Source: Euryarchaeota archaeon UBA287 | GTDB lineage: Archaea > Thermoplasmatota > UBA186 > UBA287 | NCBI GenBank assembly: GCA_002495235.1 | Contig: DAEG01000022.1 | Location: forward strand, 1-13,118 | Reading direction: 5' to 3' | Length of the DNA stretch: 13,118 bases | Notes under the pieces: model-generated | Database searches by the model: none | Told to the model about the DNA's origin: nothing | Seen by the model: only the letters and a program-made list of their open reading frames with translations | Program-made: the position numbers and the translations under genes | Shown: in pieces, positions 1 to 8,170 of the stretch | Layout: each line of letters starts with the position of its first letter | Position numbering within the stretch: the stretch's first letter is position 1

Positions 1-597
1 CCAGTCCTTCCAGTTCAGGCTTGGGCTAAGACTCAACACGATCGCGGCCTCGGAGTCTGTCCCACGGACAGCCTTGCTGAGATTCTCCCATATGCTGAAT
101 ATCTTTGCCCTGCTCCATCTTCCTTCTCTCCAGCCTGAGGCTTTATGGATCGCATATATATTGGCCTCGTTCTCTATGGCATAGAAGTGTATCCGCCCCT
201 TGTATCTGTTCACCACTTCGCGGGCGTATTCTGCGACCTCGCTGCAGTAGCCGTCGTCGCTAAGGTCTTTAGTCCATTCCGGGACCACAGGTCTATCTCC
301 ATTGTAACCATTGCCGATCTTTGCCATTATGCCGAGACCATTGCTCTCTGCCTCGTCAACCACAAAATCGTAGTAACTGAAATCCCACTGACCATTCGAA
401 GGCTCTATGAGCCTCCAGGCGAAGTCAACAGATAACCATTCCACACCATTTTCGGCGATCCTCTCGAAATCCCCGGCATAGAGGGCATAGCTGTCGAACG
501 GTATGTGGTATGCAACCAGACCGAACATGAACCCATCGCTCGCAGCAGAAAATGCTAGAGACGGGAGCAGGACCAGCAGGATCAAAGAACCGCGCAT
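1..597 (-). CDS. Secreted TIM-barrel glycoside hydrolase, clan GH-A-like (C-terminus cut by window edge)
   Basis: The frame is open from an ATG at 597 to base 1 (199 codons) and runs off the window. Residues 1-19 form a signal peptide: a short Arg-containing start, a leucine-rich core and an Ala-Ala end, so export is expected. The mature start has features of clan GH-A retaining hydrolases (GH5, GH39, GH42 and relatives): a hydrophobic first strand, the block WRLIEPSNGQWDF at 61-73, and an Asn-Glu pair (N143-E144, in FYAIENEAN), which in this clan ends strand beta-4 and supplies the acid/base Glu. The nucleophile Glu would lie in the missing part. Function is inferred as hydrolysis of a glycan outside the cell; substrate and exact GH family cannot be read from this fragment. 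It shares its strand with the lipoprotein cyclophilin and GH3 genes upstream and has its own TATA box. Confidence 0.82.
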   Translation of the reverse strand, partial: MRGSLILLVLLPSLAFSAASDGFMFGLVAYHIPFDSYALYAGDFERIAENGVEWLSVDFAWRLIEPSNGQWDFSYYDFVVDEAESNGLGIMAKIGNGYNGDRPVVPEWTKDLSDDGYCSEVAEYAREVVNRYKGRIHFYAIENEANIYAIHKASGWREGRWSRAKIFSIWENLSKAVRGTDSEAAIVLSLSPSLNWKDW

Positions 598-617
598 AGA
601 GTATCTTTTTTTGTGAG

Positions 618-625
618 TTTATATC
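618..625 (-). promoter_or_regulatory. TATA box of the GH-A-like hydrolase gene
   Basis: On the minus strand the octamer reads GATATAAA, preceded by an A-rich stretch that could be the BRE. Its centre lies 24.5 bp before the ATG at 597, so the transcript would start at or very near the start codon. The rest of the 109-bp gap (598-706) shows no other gene or clear terminator. Confidence 0.5.
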
Positions 626-706
626 ACTTTTGATGCATACGTGCTGTCTATTCCTGCTGATAACTCTCTGGTTCGCGGCGTAGCTGCTGTGGGGTCAGAT
701 CGGACT

Positions 707-1234
707 TCAGTCAAGCACCCTTATGTGCTCGATTATCACAGGTTTAAGCGGCCTGTCATCCGCATCCGTAGGCACGGAGGCTATCTTCCTCACCACGTCC
801 ATGCCCTCAACCACTCTGCCGAAGACCGCGTAGTTGCCGTCAAGGCGATGCTGCGGGCCATCACATATGTAGAACTGGGATGAAGCCGAGTTGGGATCTG
901 CGCTCCGGGCCATGGCAAGAGCCCCATCCACGTGAGTTAGATTCTTGTTCGTCTCCAGCGGTATCCTCTTTTTGGATCCCCCCGTCCCGTCACCTCTCGG
1001 ATCTCCACCCTGGATGACAAAGCCTTTTATAACCCTGTGGAACGTCAGGCCGTCGTAAAAACCGGACTTTGCCAGGGATATGAAGTTCTCCACAGTCACG
1101 GGAGCCTCAGACTCGTATAGCTCCACCTTCATTTTGCCCATGCTGGTCTCTATAACGGCAGTCCTCACGCTCTTTGCTTCCGTGCAGCCCGCAAAGAAGA
1201 GGAGCAGCGCCAAAAGAGATGGTGCCTTACTCAT
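707..1234 (-). CDS. Lipoprotein peptidyl-prolyl cis-trans isomerase, cyclophilin type
   Basis: Cyclophilins catalyse cis-trans isomerisation of Xaa-Pro bonds and help proteins fold. The frame is open from 1252, but I choose the ATG at 1234 (175 aa). It sits 23.5 bp after a TATA-like box and gives a compact signal peptide, MSKAPSLLALLLFFAGC, whose end FAGC is a lipobox with Cys17 as the probable lipid anchor. The domain fills residues 25-175. FHRVIKGFVIQGGDP (65-79) holds the catalytic Arg67, with Phe72 and Gln75, and the QFYICD and LDGNYAVFGRV blocks follow. The position equal to Trp121 of human CypA, just before LDG, is Arg here; that Trp contributes to cyclosporin binding, so weak cyclosporin binding is an inference. 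The position between two secreted glycosidases suggests folding of exported proteins at the membrane surface. Confidence 0.93.
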   Translation of the reverse strand: MSKAPSLLALLLFFAGCTEAKSVRTAVIETSMGKMKVELYESEAPVTVENFISLAKSGFYDGLTFHRVIKGFVIQGGDPRGDGTGGSKKRIPLETNKNLTHVDGALAMARSADPNSASSQFYICDGPQHRLDGNYAVFGRVVEGMDVVRKIASVPTDADDRPLKPVIIEHIRVLD

Positions 1235-1253
1235 AAGGGTAATCATGTGCATT

Positions 1254-1261
1254 CAATAAAT
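1254..1261 (-). promoter_or_regulatory. TATA-like box of the cyclophilin gene
   Basis: The minus strand reads ATTTATTG, with a purine run (GGAAAAGG) just upstream that could serve as BRE. The centre is 23.5 bp from the ATG at 1234, but only about 5 bp from the farthest upstream in-frame ATG (1252), which argues against that longer start. The remaining gap up to 1353 holds nothing else I can name. Confidence 0.45.
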
Positions 1262-1353
1262 CCTTTTCCGTGAAGAGAGATGTGTGGCTCGATGTCGCTT
1301 CCGGCCTTTGATGAGAGACAAGAGCTCAGCGCTCACCTCAGGCTTTGATCATG

Positions 1354-4029
1354 TTAGGCTTCATGGCTCAAGTGCTCCTCTATGACCCGCCTCACCATTA
1401 TCTCGGCTGATCCCGCGCAAAGCACGTCCCTGCTCGAGGATCCTACAACGAGATCGTACGTTCCGGGAGACATGACAAGATCGAGGCTCTCATCGTAATC
1501 CGCAAGCAGCTCGGGGGTTATCGCGAACACCAGTTCCTTTGTCTCTCCCGGCATGAGCGAGACCTTCTCGAATCCTATGAGCTCCTTGTAGTCCATGCCC
1601 GGACTTCTCTTGTAGAGCTGTACGACCGCTTTACCCTCCACGCCGCCGGAATTCCTGACAGCAATGGACACACTGCCGTACCCTGTTCCGTTCACGCTTG
1701 TTCTGAAATCAGAGCACTCGAAGGTCGTGTAGCTCAGCCCGTAGCCGAAGGGAAACTGTGGTGCTATGTTCCTAGCGTCGTAGTGCCTGTAGCCCACGTA
1801 GACTCCCTCTGCATACTTCACACGTCCGTTCACGCCGGGGTATCCCTCCTCGGGGTTACTCACGTAGCAGAAAGCGGGGATGTCCTCGACCTTTGCGGGA
1901 AATGTCACAGGAAGCCTCCCCGACGGATTCACCCTGCCAATGAGTATGTTCGTTACGGCGTTGCCCATCTCCTGACCCCCATACCATGCCTCAAGAACGG
2001 CAGGCACCTTATCGATCCAGTCGCCCATCAGCACAGGACCGCCCGTGTTGAGTATGACCACTGTGTTAGGATTTGCCTCCGCTATCTGCTTTATCAGTTC
2101 ATTCTGGCCATAGGGCAGCGATAGGTCATGGTCTCTGCCCTCAGTCTGATCGTCCTGCACAAAGAGAAGAACGACGTTGGCACCTCTGGCCGCGCGTTTT
2201 GCCTCATCCATGAGCGGTATCCTCTCATCCATGGTCATCGTGCGCCCGAACTTGGCCACAGCACCGCCGGTATGATCGTAGTACTCTATCCTTATCTCAT
2301 AGGCCCTGTTGCCCTCCAGCCTTACCTTTGCCGTATACTCGAAAGCTCCCTGATCCTTCCACTCATCGATCACCTTCACACCGCCTATCCACACCCGCAT
2401 GCCGTCGTCCGTTATCGCTCTTATCTCATACTCCATGCTCTCCGGAACTTTCAGGTAGCCGGTCCACCTGACAGAGAAGTTATCGCTGTTCACTCCGGGA
2501 CCGGGGGAATCCTGTCTCCAGTCAAAATAAACGTTCTCGTCAACTCTCTTGAGCGCTGGCTCCCCCGATAGGTTCATGTTGTTGTAGTACTGCGCGTAGA
2601 GCCCTGGCCCCTCTCCGACAGAGGGCGTAAAGCACTCCGCAGAGAACGGCGTTATGTCTGTCAATTCCGTCCCTTCCGCGTATATTATTCCGCTGAAGAC
2701 CCTGCTCAACGCGTCGTAGGGGCTCACCGTATAAACAGGATCGGTGCTGGCGCTTCCCCCACCGAAATACCTTGGATTTTTCGCTGCGGCCCCGATCACC
2801 GCTACACTCCCTGCTGCTCTGGGATCGAGAGGCAGTATGCCCTCGTTCTTAAGCAGCACCATGCCATCCTCAGCGATCCTGAGTGCATCCTCTCCGTGCG
2901 CTTCGTAGTCTATGTCCTTTGTTGTCGCAGGTCTGTCGAAAAGCCCCGAAACGAGCATGGCTCTAAGGACCCTGAAGACCTTGTCATCTATGACATCCTC
3001 GCTCACCTTTCCTTCCTTCACAGCATTCAGCAATTCATCGCCGAAATAGTCGCTCCCAGGCATCTCCACATCGAGGCCTGCCAAAGCGGCCTCTACGGTT
3101 GAATGCGTCGCCCCCCAGTCTGAGACCGTGAAACCCTCAAAGCCCCATTCTCCCTTCAGCTCTCTCATCAGATACTCGTTCTCAGTGCAGTACCCGCCGT
3201 TCAGTCTGTTGTAGGCGGGCATGACCGAGAGCGCACCGGCCTCAACGACTGAGGCTCTGAACGCCGGAAAATAGATCTCGTGTAGCGTGAGTTCGCCCAC
3301 GTCGGCGCTCACATTCATACGATCCTGCTCCTGGTTGTTCGCCGCGTAATGCTTTGGGGTTGCAATGACACCGTTGCTCTGCACCCCTCTTACATAGGAT
3401 ACGGCCATCCTGCTCGTTAGGAAAGGATCCTCACCATAGGACTCAAAGGTCCTGCCGTTCATGGGAACCCGGACGATGTTCATGCACGGCGCCAGGAGAA
3501 CTCCTCTACCCTTTGATCTGGTCTCGTCCCCGATGTCTCTCCCCGCGGTGTCAAGCAGCGCAGGATCCCACGCGGCAGCCATGCCTATAGACGCAGGGAA
3601 ATCCGTGGCTTTGCCCCTCCTCACACCGACGGGGCCGTCCTCCATCATCAGCGGTGGGATTCCCAGCCTGTCATTGCCCTCGATGTATCCCGTAGCCCCC
3701 ATGTCGGTGACGCCGTGGAGCATCCTTACCTTTTCCTCCAGAGTCATCCTCTCCAGAAGATCCCCTGCTCTCTCATCGGCGCTCAGAGATGTGTTAAGAT
3801 ACGGCTTTATTCTCTCCTTCGTGAAGAAACCTCCCAGAGCAGGCACGCCGGACACGTGCTCTGCAATACTGCTGAACACGCCACCGACCAGAGGCAGGTT
3901 TTCCAGACCGAAGCAGGAAGGGACCTTTTCCATGTCTGTATTTTGACCACCTTCCTGAGACCTCATCACCGGGATGGAACCCAGCATCACCACAACTACG
4001 ATCAACAATACGCGTATTCGCCCCTTCAT
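1354..4029 (-). CDS. Secreted GH3 beta-glucosidase-type enzyme with PA14 insert
   Basis: GH3 enzymes release glucose or related sugars from the non-reducing ends of oligosaccharides with retention. I choose the ATG at 4029 (891 aa), 24.5 bp after a TATA box; an in-frame ATG at 4041 would add four residues. The chosen start gives a normal signal peptide (KGRIR, then a Val/Leu-rich core, to about residue 24). In order: a (beta/alpha)8 domain to about 365 with substrate Asp131 in MEDGPVG, Lys226-His227 in TPKHYAANN, and nucleophile Asp304 in TVSDWGA; then the alpha/beta sandwich, split by a PA14 carbohydrate-binding module at about 475-598; then the rest of the sandwich with candidate acid/base Glu630 in EGRDHDLSLP; and a fibronectin III-like C-terminus at about 790-865. 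All expected catalytic residues are present. The architecture is common in bacteria, so acquisition from bacteria is possible, though base use looks like that of its neighbours. Exact sugar specificity is not visible. Confidence 0.95.
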   Translation of the reverse strand: MKGRIRVLLIVVVVMLGSIPVMRSQEGGQNTDMEKVPSCFGLENLPLVGGVFSSIAEHVSGVPALGGFFTKERIKPYLNTSLSADERAGDLLERMTLEEKVRMLHGVTDMGATGYIEGNDRLGIPPLMMEDGPVGVRRGKATDFPASIGMAAAWDPALLDTAGRDIGDETRSKGRGVLLAPCMNIVRVPMNGRTFESYGEDPFLTSRMAVSYVRGVQSNGVIATPKHYAANNQEQDRMNVSADVGELTLHEIYFPAFRASVVEAGALSVMPAYNRLNGGYCTENEYLMRELKGEWGFEGFTVSDWGATHSTVEAALAGLDVEMPGSDYFGDELLNAVKEGKVSEDVIDDKVFRVLRAMLVSGLFDRPATTKDIDYEAHGEDALRIAEDGMVLLKNEGILPLDPRAAGSVAVIGAAAKNPRYFGGGSASTDPVYTVSPYDALSRVFSGIIYAEGTELTDITPFSAECFTPSVGEGPGLYAQYYNNMNLSGEPALKRVDENVYFDWRQDSPGPGVNSDNFSVRWTGYLKVPESMEYEIRAITDDGMRVWIGGVKVIDEWKDQGAFEYTAKVRLEGNRAYEIRIEYYDHTGGAVAKFGRTMTMDERIPLMDEAKRAARGANVVLLFVQDDQTEGRDHDLSLPYGQNELIKQIAEANPNTVVILNTGGPVLMGDWIDKVPAVLEAWYGGQEMGNAVTNILIGRVNPSGRLPVTFPAKVEDIPAFCYVSNPEEGYPGVNGRVKYAEGVYVGYRHYDARNIAPQFPFGYGLSYTTFECSDFRTSVNGTGYGSVSIAVRNSGGVEGKAVVQLYKRSPGMDYKELIGFEKVSLMPGETKELVFAITPELLADYDESLDLVMSPGTYDLVVGSSSRDVLCAGSAEIMVRRVIEEHLSHEA

Positions 4030-4048
4030 GGAGCCTATCATGGTTTTT

Positions 4049-4058
4049 GCATATATGC
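4049..4058 (-). promoter_or_regulatory. TATA box of the GH3 gene (perfect 10-bp palindrome)
   Basis: The sequence GCATATATGC is self-complementary. Its centre is 24.5 bp upstream of the ATG at 4029, matching the spacing seen at the other genes here. The 92 bp between the GH3 and Lon starts hold two divergent promoters and no room for another gene. Confidence 0.5.
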
Positions 4059-4094
4059 CTTCCTGTCTAGAACAAGCTCGGATGTTGGAAAAAT

Positions 4095-4102
4095 GTTAAA
4101 TC
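4095..4102 (+). promoter_or_regulatory. TATA-like box of the Lon-like protease gene
   Basis: GTTAAATC follows an A-rich stretch (GGAAAAATG). The TTAAAT core is centred 23.5 bp before the ATG at 4122, supporting that codon over the GTG at 4104. It is weaker than the other boxes in the window. Confidence 0.35.
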
Positions 4103-4121
4103 CGTGAGAAGAATACAACAC

Positions 4122-6500
4122 ATGGAGCTTTCTTCCAAGGACCTCAGGATATCTGTCAGCCATGCCGTTCTGGACCTCGATACGGAGAAACACCTGCCCC
4201 AGAGGGAGCTGATAATAGGACAGGAAAGAGCTGTCGCTGCGCTGGATTTTGGTCTGAATATAAAGAGGAGGGGATTTAATGTCTATGTCGCGGGTTCTGA
4301 AGGGCTGGGCAAGATGACCGCTGTGCTGTCCTTTCTTGAGAGGATCGCAAAGGAAAAGGAGGTACCCGGAGACCTGTGCTATGTCAACAATTTTGAGGAC
4401 ACTTCGAGACCAAAAGCGCTAACTCTCAGAAGCGGCAAGGGTAAAGCACTCAAACAGGACGTGAAAAAATTCGTAGACTATGTGAAAAGAGAGCTCCCAA
4501 AAGCCCTGGATAGCGAGGATTATCTGAAACAGGTGGCCGAGATATCAAAGGTCATAGAGAACGCGAGAAACAAGATCATAACGGATGCCTCCTCGACCGC
4601 GGCCGCCAATGGATTTGTGCTCCAGATGACAAACTATGGAGTCGCGATTGTACCGGTGAAGAATGGTAAACCAATCAGCGAGGAAAGGCTGAAGAGCCTG
4701 AGCGAAGAAGAGCTAGAGGAGATGAGAGAGAGGCGCGAGAGAGTGGAGAGCGCCCTCAGCATAGCGATGAAGGATCTGAGAGACCTGGACAGAAAACTTC
4801 AGAACTCATTGACCGAGCTGGATCGAAGAGTGGCCCTGTTCTTCGTTGAGGGACTGATCGATGATCTCTGTGAGAAGTACGAGAATGAGGGAGTGAGATC
4901 ATTTTTAAGGACCTTACAGGAGAACCTGGTGCAGAATGTCGAACTATTCAAGCCTTCCAACACTGATGGGGCGCAGGTGCTTGAGGCTTTTCTCAAGATC
5001 TGCGAGATCAACGTGATAGTCGATAACAGCCATCTCGCTGGTGCCCCGATCGTTGTCGAGCATAATCCGACGTACGCGAACCTGTTCGGGATTATAGAGA
5101 GGGAAGCACGGTTTGGAACACTTGAGACGGATTTCACAATGATAAGGGGAGGCTCCATGCACAGAGCTGATGGCGGCTACCTGGTCCTGCCGGTCTATGA
5201 CCTCATGAAAGAACCTTTCAGCTGGGAGGCTCTGAAGAGAGCTCTCAAGAACGAGAAGGTAGAGGTGGAAGAGATAGAGGAGATGCTTGGTTTTGCAACG
5301 AAAACCCTCAGACCTGAGCCTTTCCCGCTTGACGTCAAGGTAGTTCTTGTAGGCTCTCAGGAGGTGTACTACATCCTCTACGATTACGATGAAGACTTCA
5401 AAGAACTCTTTAAGGTCAGAGCAGAATTTGACACGACGATGAAGGGCGATGATATTGACGATTTCCTCTCGTTCATCTGCGGATTCTGCGAGAAGGAGGG
5501 TATAAGACGGCTGGATAACGGCGCGGTTGCGAGGGTGGTGGAGCACTCACACAGACTGGCGGAGGACAGAGAGAAGCTCTCCGCACACTTTGGAGAGATA
5601 GCGGACCTCCTGAGAGAGGCGGATTTCTGGGCATCGAAGGAGGGTGCGGAGCACATGGATGAGCGATACCTGAATAAGGCTCTGGAGGAGCGCCGGTATC
5701 GCTCGAACCTCATAGAGGAAAAGATAAGAGATGCCATCAGAGATGATATCATACTGATAGACACCCGAGGCAGCAGAGCTGGACAGATAAACGGCCTGTC
5801 GGTGATGGAGATCGGAGGCTACTCTTTCGGCAGACCCTCAAGGATAACGGTGAGTGTCGGGGCCGGGGGCGAGGGCGTAGTGGACATCGAGAGAGAGGTA
5901 AAGCTCGGCGGACCCATACACAGCAAGGGCGTGATGATACTGAGCGGTTACCTGTTGGAGAACTATGGATCGAAAAAACCGCTGTCGCTGTCAGCAACCC
6001 TGGTGTTCGAACAGAGCTACGGCGGCGTTGATGGCGACAGCGCTTCCACGGCGGAGCTCTGCGCAGTTCTCTCCGCCATAGCTGGTGTTCCAATAAAACA
6101 GTCTATTACGATAACAGGATCGGTGAACCAGAAGGGCGAGACACAGGCGATAGGAGGAGTAAACGAGAAGATAGAGGGTTTCTTTGATCTCTGCAAAGCC
6201 AAGGGGCTTGACGGCAGCAACGGGGTGGTAATACCCAAGAGCAACACCAGGAACCTTGTGCTCAAGGAAGAGGTGGCTGATGCCGTGGATAAGGGCCTAT
6301 TCCACGTGTGGACCGTAGAGGGCGTAGCCGAAGCCGTAGAGATCCTCACGGGCATGGAATTTGGTCGGAGAAGAGAGGATGGCAGCTTTCCTGAGGGATC
6401 CTTCAACCAGCTCGTCGAGAGAAAACTTGAAGAATTCTCTAAGGCCGGCGAAAAGGAAGGGGAGAGGGAGAAGAAGAGTAGCGGAGCAGAGAGCCACTAG
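4122..6500 (+). CDS. Lon-like ATP-dependent protease (peptidase S16, AAA_32-type)
   Basis: Cytoplasmic Lon-type proteases degrade damaged or regulatory proteins with a Ser-Lys dyad, usually driven by an AAA+ module. I start at ATG 4122 (792 aa) because a TATA-like box lies 23.5 bp upstream; an in-frame GTG at 4104 would add six residues. Residues 30-75 hold the IIGQERAVAALDFG block and a P-loop-like GSEGLGKMT (58-66) in which Met65 replaces the usual Ser/Thr after Lys64. A charged helical, probably coiled-coil insert spans about 187-240. DGGYLVLPVYD (350-360) stands where Walker B is expected, and LFKVRAEFD (429-437) carries the Arg-finger candidate Arg433, a hallmark of this family. The S16 domain follows with Ser640 in VDGDSAS and Lys683 in GGVNEKIEG. 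No membrane helix is seen, unlike membrane-bound archaeal LonB. The C-terminal tail is highly charged. Its stop codon overlaps that of the convergent pyrophosphatase gene. Confidence 0.93.
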   Translation: MELSSKDLRISVSHAVLDLDTEKHLPQRELIIGQERAVAALDFGLNIKRRGFNVYVAGSEGLGKMTAVLSFLERIAKEKEVPGDLCYVNNFEDTSRPKALTLRSGKGKALKQDVKKFVDYVKRELPKALDSEDYLKQVAEISKVIENARNKIITDASSTAAANGFVLQMTNYGVAIVPVKNGKPISEERLKSLSEEELEEMRERRERVESALSIAMKDLRDLDRKLQNSLTELDRRVALFFVEGLIDDLCEKYENEGVRSFLRTLQENLVQNVELFKPSNTDGAQVLEAFLKICEINVIVDNSHLAGAPIVVEHNPTYANLFGIIEREARFGTLETDFTMIRGGSMHRADGGYLVLPVYDLMKEPFSWEALKRALKNEKVEVEEIEEMLGFATKTLRPEPFPLDVKVVLVGSQEVYYILYDYDEDFKELFKVRAEFDTTMKGDDIDDFLSFICGFCEKEGIRRLDNGAVARVVEHSHRLAEDREKLSAHFGEIADLLREADFWASKEGAEHMDERYLNKALEERRYRSNLIEEKIRDAIRDDIILIDTRGSRAGQINGLSVMEIGGYSFGRPSRITVSVGAGGEGVVDIEREVKLGGPIHSKGVMILSGYLLENYGSKKPLSLSATLVFEQSYGGVDGDSASTAELCAVLSAIAGVPIKQSITITGSVNQKGETQAIGGVNEKIEGFFDLCKAKGLDGSNGVVIPKSNTRNLVLKEEVADAVDKGLFHVWTVEGVAEAVEILTGMEFGRRREDGSFPEGSFNQLVERKLEEFSKAGEKEGEREKKSSGAESH

Positions 6501-8149
6501 CCCTGCATGGCTGTGTACGCATAGTCTATGCGCGGGACCACGTCCTTCTTTCTGGACAGCACCCTGCGCACACTGATCTTGCCGTTCTTTAGCTCTGTCC
6601 CGAATGCCTCCTCCACTATGTGCGTGTTACCCCTCGCGAATATCTCCTCCTCACGGGCCAGAGGATTTATGACTAGAAGCATGACCAGATCATACCCTCC
6701 CTCTCTGCGGAGCTTCTCCATCTCCAGCACGATCTCCCCCTCTCTCGCGCTGAAGTCTTCTTCGTCCTCTGTCATGATCTGGCTTATCACCACCTTTCTG
6801 TAGCCAAAGACGTACTCCTTCTGGTCCTGGAAAAGCAGATCTCTGGCGCTCTTTTCCCTTATGTTCATGCCTGCCGCCAGCAGCTCTCTTCCGAATTCCT
6901 CTATACTCGTATCCGCCAGCCTTGCCAGCCTTTTGGCCGCCTTCCTGTCCCTGTCCGTGGTTGTGGACAGCGTGAGAACGATCGTGTCAGAAAGGATCCC
7001 TGACAGAAGCAGGCCGGCTATGCTTTCGTGCAACTCCGCGCGGTGGCGGAACGTGAGCTCAGCTACGAGGGTGCACGTGCTACCCACGGGATCGTTGTGG
7101 AAGCGTATGGGCATCGGCGTGGAGATACCGCCGACCCGGTGATGGTCTATCATCTCGACGATCTCTGCGTCCTCAACCCCCTCCACGGCCTGAGCCATTT
7201 CGTTATGGTCCACAAGAATCACCTTTTTCCTTACGGGGCCGAGTAGGTCAGTCCTTGTGATTATGCTTATAAGCCTGTCGTCCTCATCCACTATCAGAGC
7301 CGAACGGTATCTGGATTTCATTATCCTCTGCTTTACCTCGGAGATCTTCGAATCTGTGCCCGCTTTGGCGATATCGCCAGACATGATCAGGGATACGGGC
7401 ACCGACAGATCCAGCATCTTGGCGGTGGAGAAAGTGTCGTACGAGGAGGACACTATGAGTGTTCCCCTTTTCATCGCGAGCTCCCTGATCTCTTCGCTTA
7501 TGTCTGGATCGCTTGTGACCACCAGCGCAGAACACCCCGAATTTATCAGATCCCTCTGGACATCTATCCTGTCCCCAACAATGACGACGTCACCCTTTTT
7601 TATCCTGCTCACGATCGTCTCGTTCCTTGAGACCGCTATAAAAACCCTGCCGGTTATCTTTTCCACTCCATTCGGGTTTGCGATGACCTTACCACCCAGA
7701 CTGCCGACCAGAACGTCAAGATCGGCGGGCGTAGCCGAAAGGTCCGTCCTTCCTATGCTGTCCACATAGTGTCTGGCTATGTCTTCCAGGCTGACCACAC
7801 CGAGTACCTTCATCCGGGAATCCACTATCGGAAGGACCCGCACGTTGTTTTCCTTCATCAGGTAGGCCGCCTTCCTGATGGGATCCTTAGGCGAAGCCAC
7901 TATAGGATCTCTCAGTCCTGCATCGCTGATGATCGGGGAGAGATCCTCTATCAGCAGGGGCGCCTCCACGCCAAACCGCTGCAGGGCGAACCTGGCCTCA
8001 TCGTTCAGACCACCCGCCCTCGCGGGAACGTACAGGTGCTTTTTGTCCGTCTCATTCTTCAGATGCGCGTAGCCTATGGCAGATGCTATCGAATCCATAT
8101 CCGGATTCCTGTGCCCTATGACAAAGATCCTGTCAGAACTATCCATCAT
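6497..8149 (-). CDS. Family II inorganic pyrophosphatase with CBS and DRTGG regulatory domains
   Basis: The enzyme hydrolyses pyrophosphate to phosphate in the cytoplasm, normally with Mn2+ or Co2+, pulling forward biosynthetic reactions. It has 550 residues, much longer than the roughly 310 of plain family II enzymes, because a regulatory block is inserted. The DHH part begins with GHRNPDMDS (His13, Asp17, Asp19 as metal ligands). CBS1 is at about 75-130, a DRTGG-like domain at about 135-245, and CBS2 at about 250-305. The DHH part resumes with VDHNE (Asp314, His315) and DHHRVG (Asp335-His337). The DHHA2 domain ends with SRKKDVVP (532-539), the substrate-binding signature that marks pyrophosphatase rather than another DHH phosphoesterase. 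In characterised CBS-pyrophosphatases AMP/ADP inhibit and ATP or diadenosine polyphosphates activate; this is inferred here. The ATG at 8149 lies 25.5 bp after a TATA box. Confidence 0.95.
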   Translation of the reverse strand: MMDSSDRIFVIGHRNPDMDSIASAIGYAHLKNETDKKHLYVPARAGGLNDEARFALQRFGVEAPLLIEDLSPIISDAGLRDPIVASPKDPIRKAAYLMKENNVRVLPIVDSRMKVLGVVSLEDIARHYVDSIGRTDLSATPADLDVLVGSLGGKVIANPNGVEKITGRVFIAVSRNETIVSRIKKGDVVIVGDRIDVQRDLINSGCSALVVTSDPDISEEIRELAMKRGTLIVSSSYDTFSTAKMLDLSVPVSLIMSGDIAKAGTDSKISEVKQRIMKSRYRSALIVDEDDRLISIITRTDLLGPVRKKVILVDHNEMAQAVEGVEDAEIVEMIDHHRVGGISTPMPIRFHNDPVGSTCTLVAELTFRHRAELHESIAGLLLSGILSDTIVLTLSTTTDRDRKAAKRLARLADTSIEEFGRELLAAGMNIREKSARDLLFQDQKEYVFGYRKVVISQIMTEDEEDFSAREGEIVLEMEKLRREGGYDLVMLLVINPLAREEEIFARGNTHIVEEAFGTELKNGKISVRRVLSRKKDVVPRIDYAYTAMQG

Positions 8150-8170
8150 TCTGGTGTATGTAAACAGTCC

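Noticed and set aside
145..435. 96-codon plus-strand frame at the left edge
   Set aside because: It is the antisense of the GH-A-like gene, whose signal peptide and Asn-Glu motif make the minus strand the coding one.
598..612. Run of seven T bases (606-612) as a terminator
   Set aside because: On the minus strand, where the flanking genes lie, it reads as A's just before the GH-A-like start, so it cannot terminate the cyclophilin transcript; no hairpin precedes it on the plus strand.
2128..2571. 147-codon plus-strand frame opposite the GH3 gene, with others at 1783-2124 and 3461-3946
   Set aside because: They lie wholly inside a well-supported GH3 gene on the other strand, show no domain, and have compositions expected of antisense frames in GC-rich coding DNA.
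4944..5546. 200-codon minus-strand frame inside the Lon-like gene
   Set aside because: The plus-strand gene carries intact family motifs across this stretch; the antisense product has no recognisable features and no promoter.
6497..8149. Reading the CBS-DHH protein as an IMP dehydrogenase-like or exopolyphosphatase-like protein
   Set aside because: The CBS pair alone is not diagnostic; the VDHNE, DHHRVG and SRKKDVVP motifs together identify a family II pyrophosphatase.
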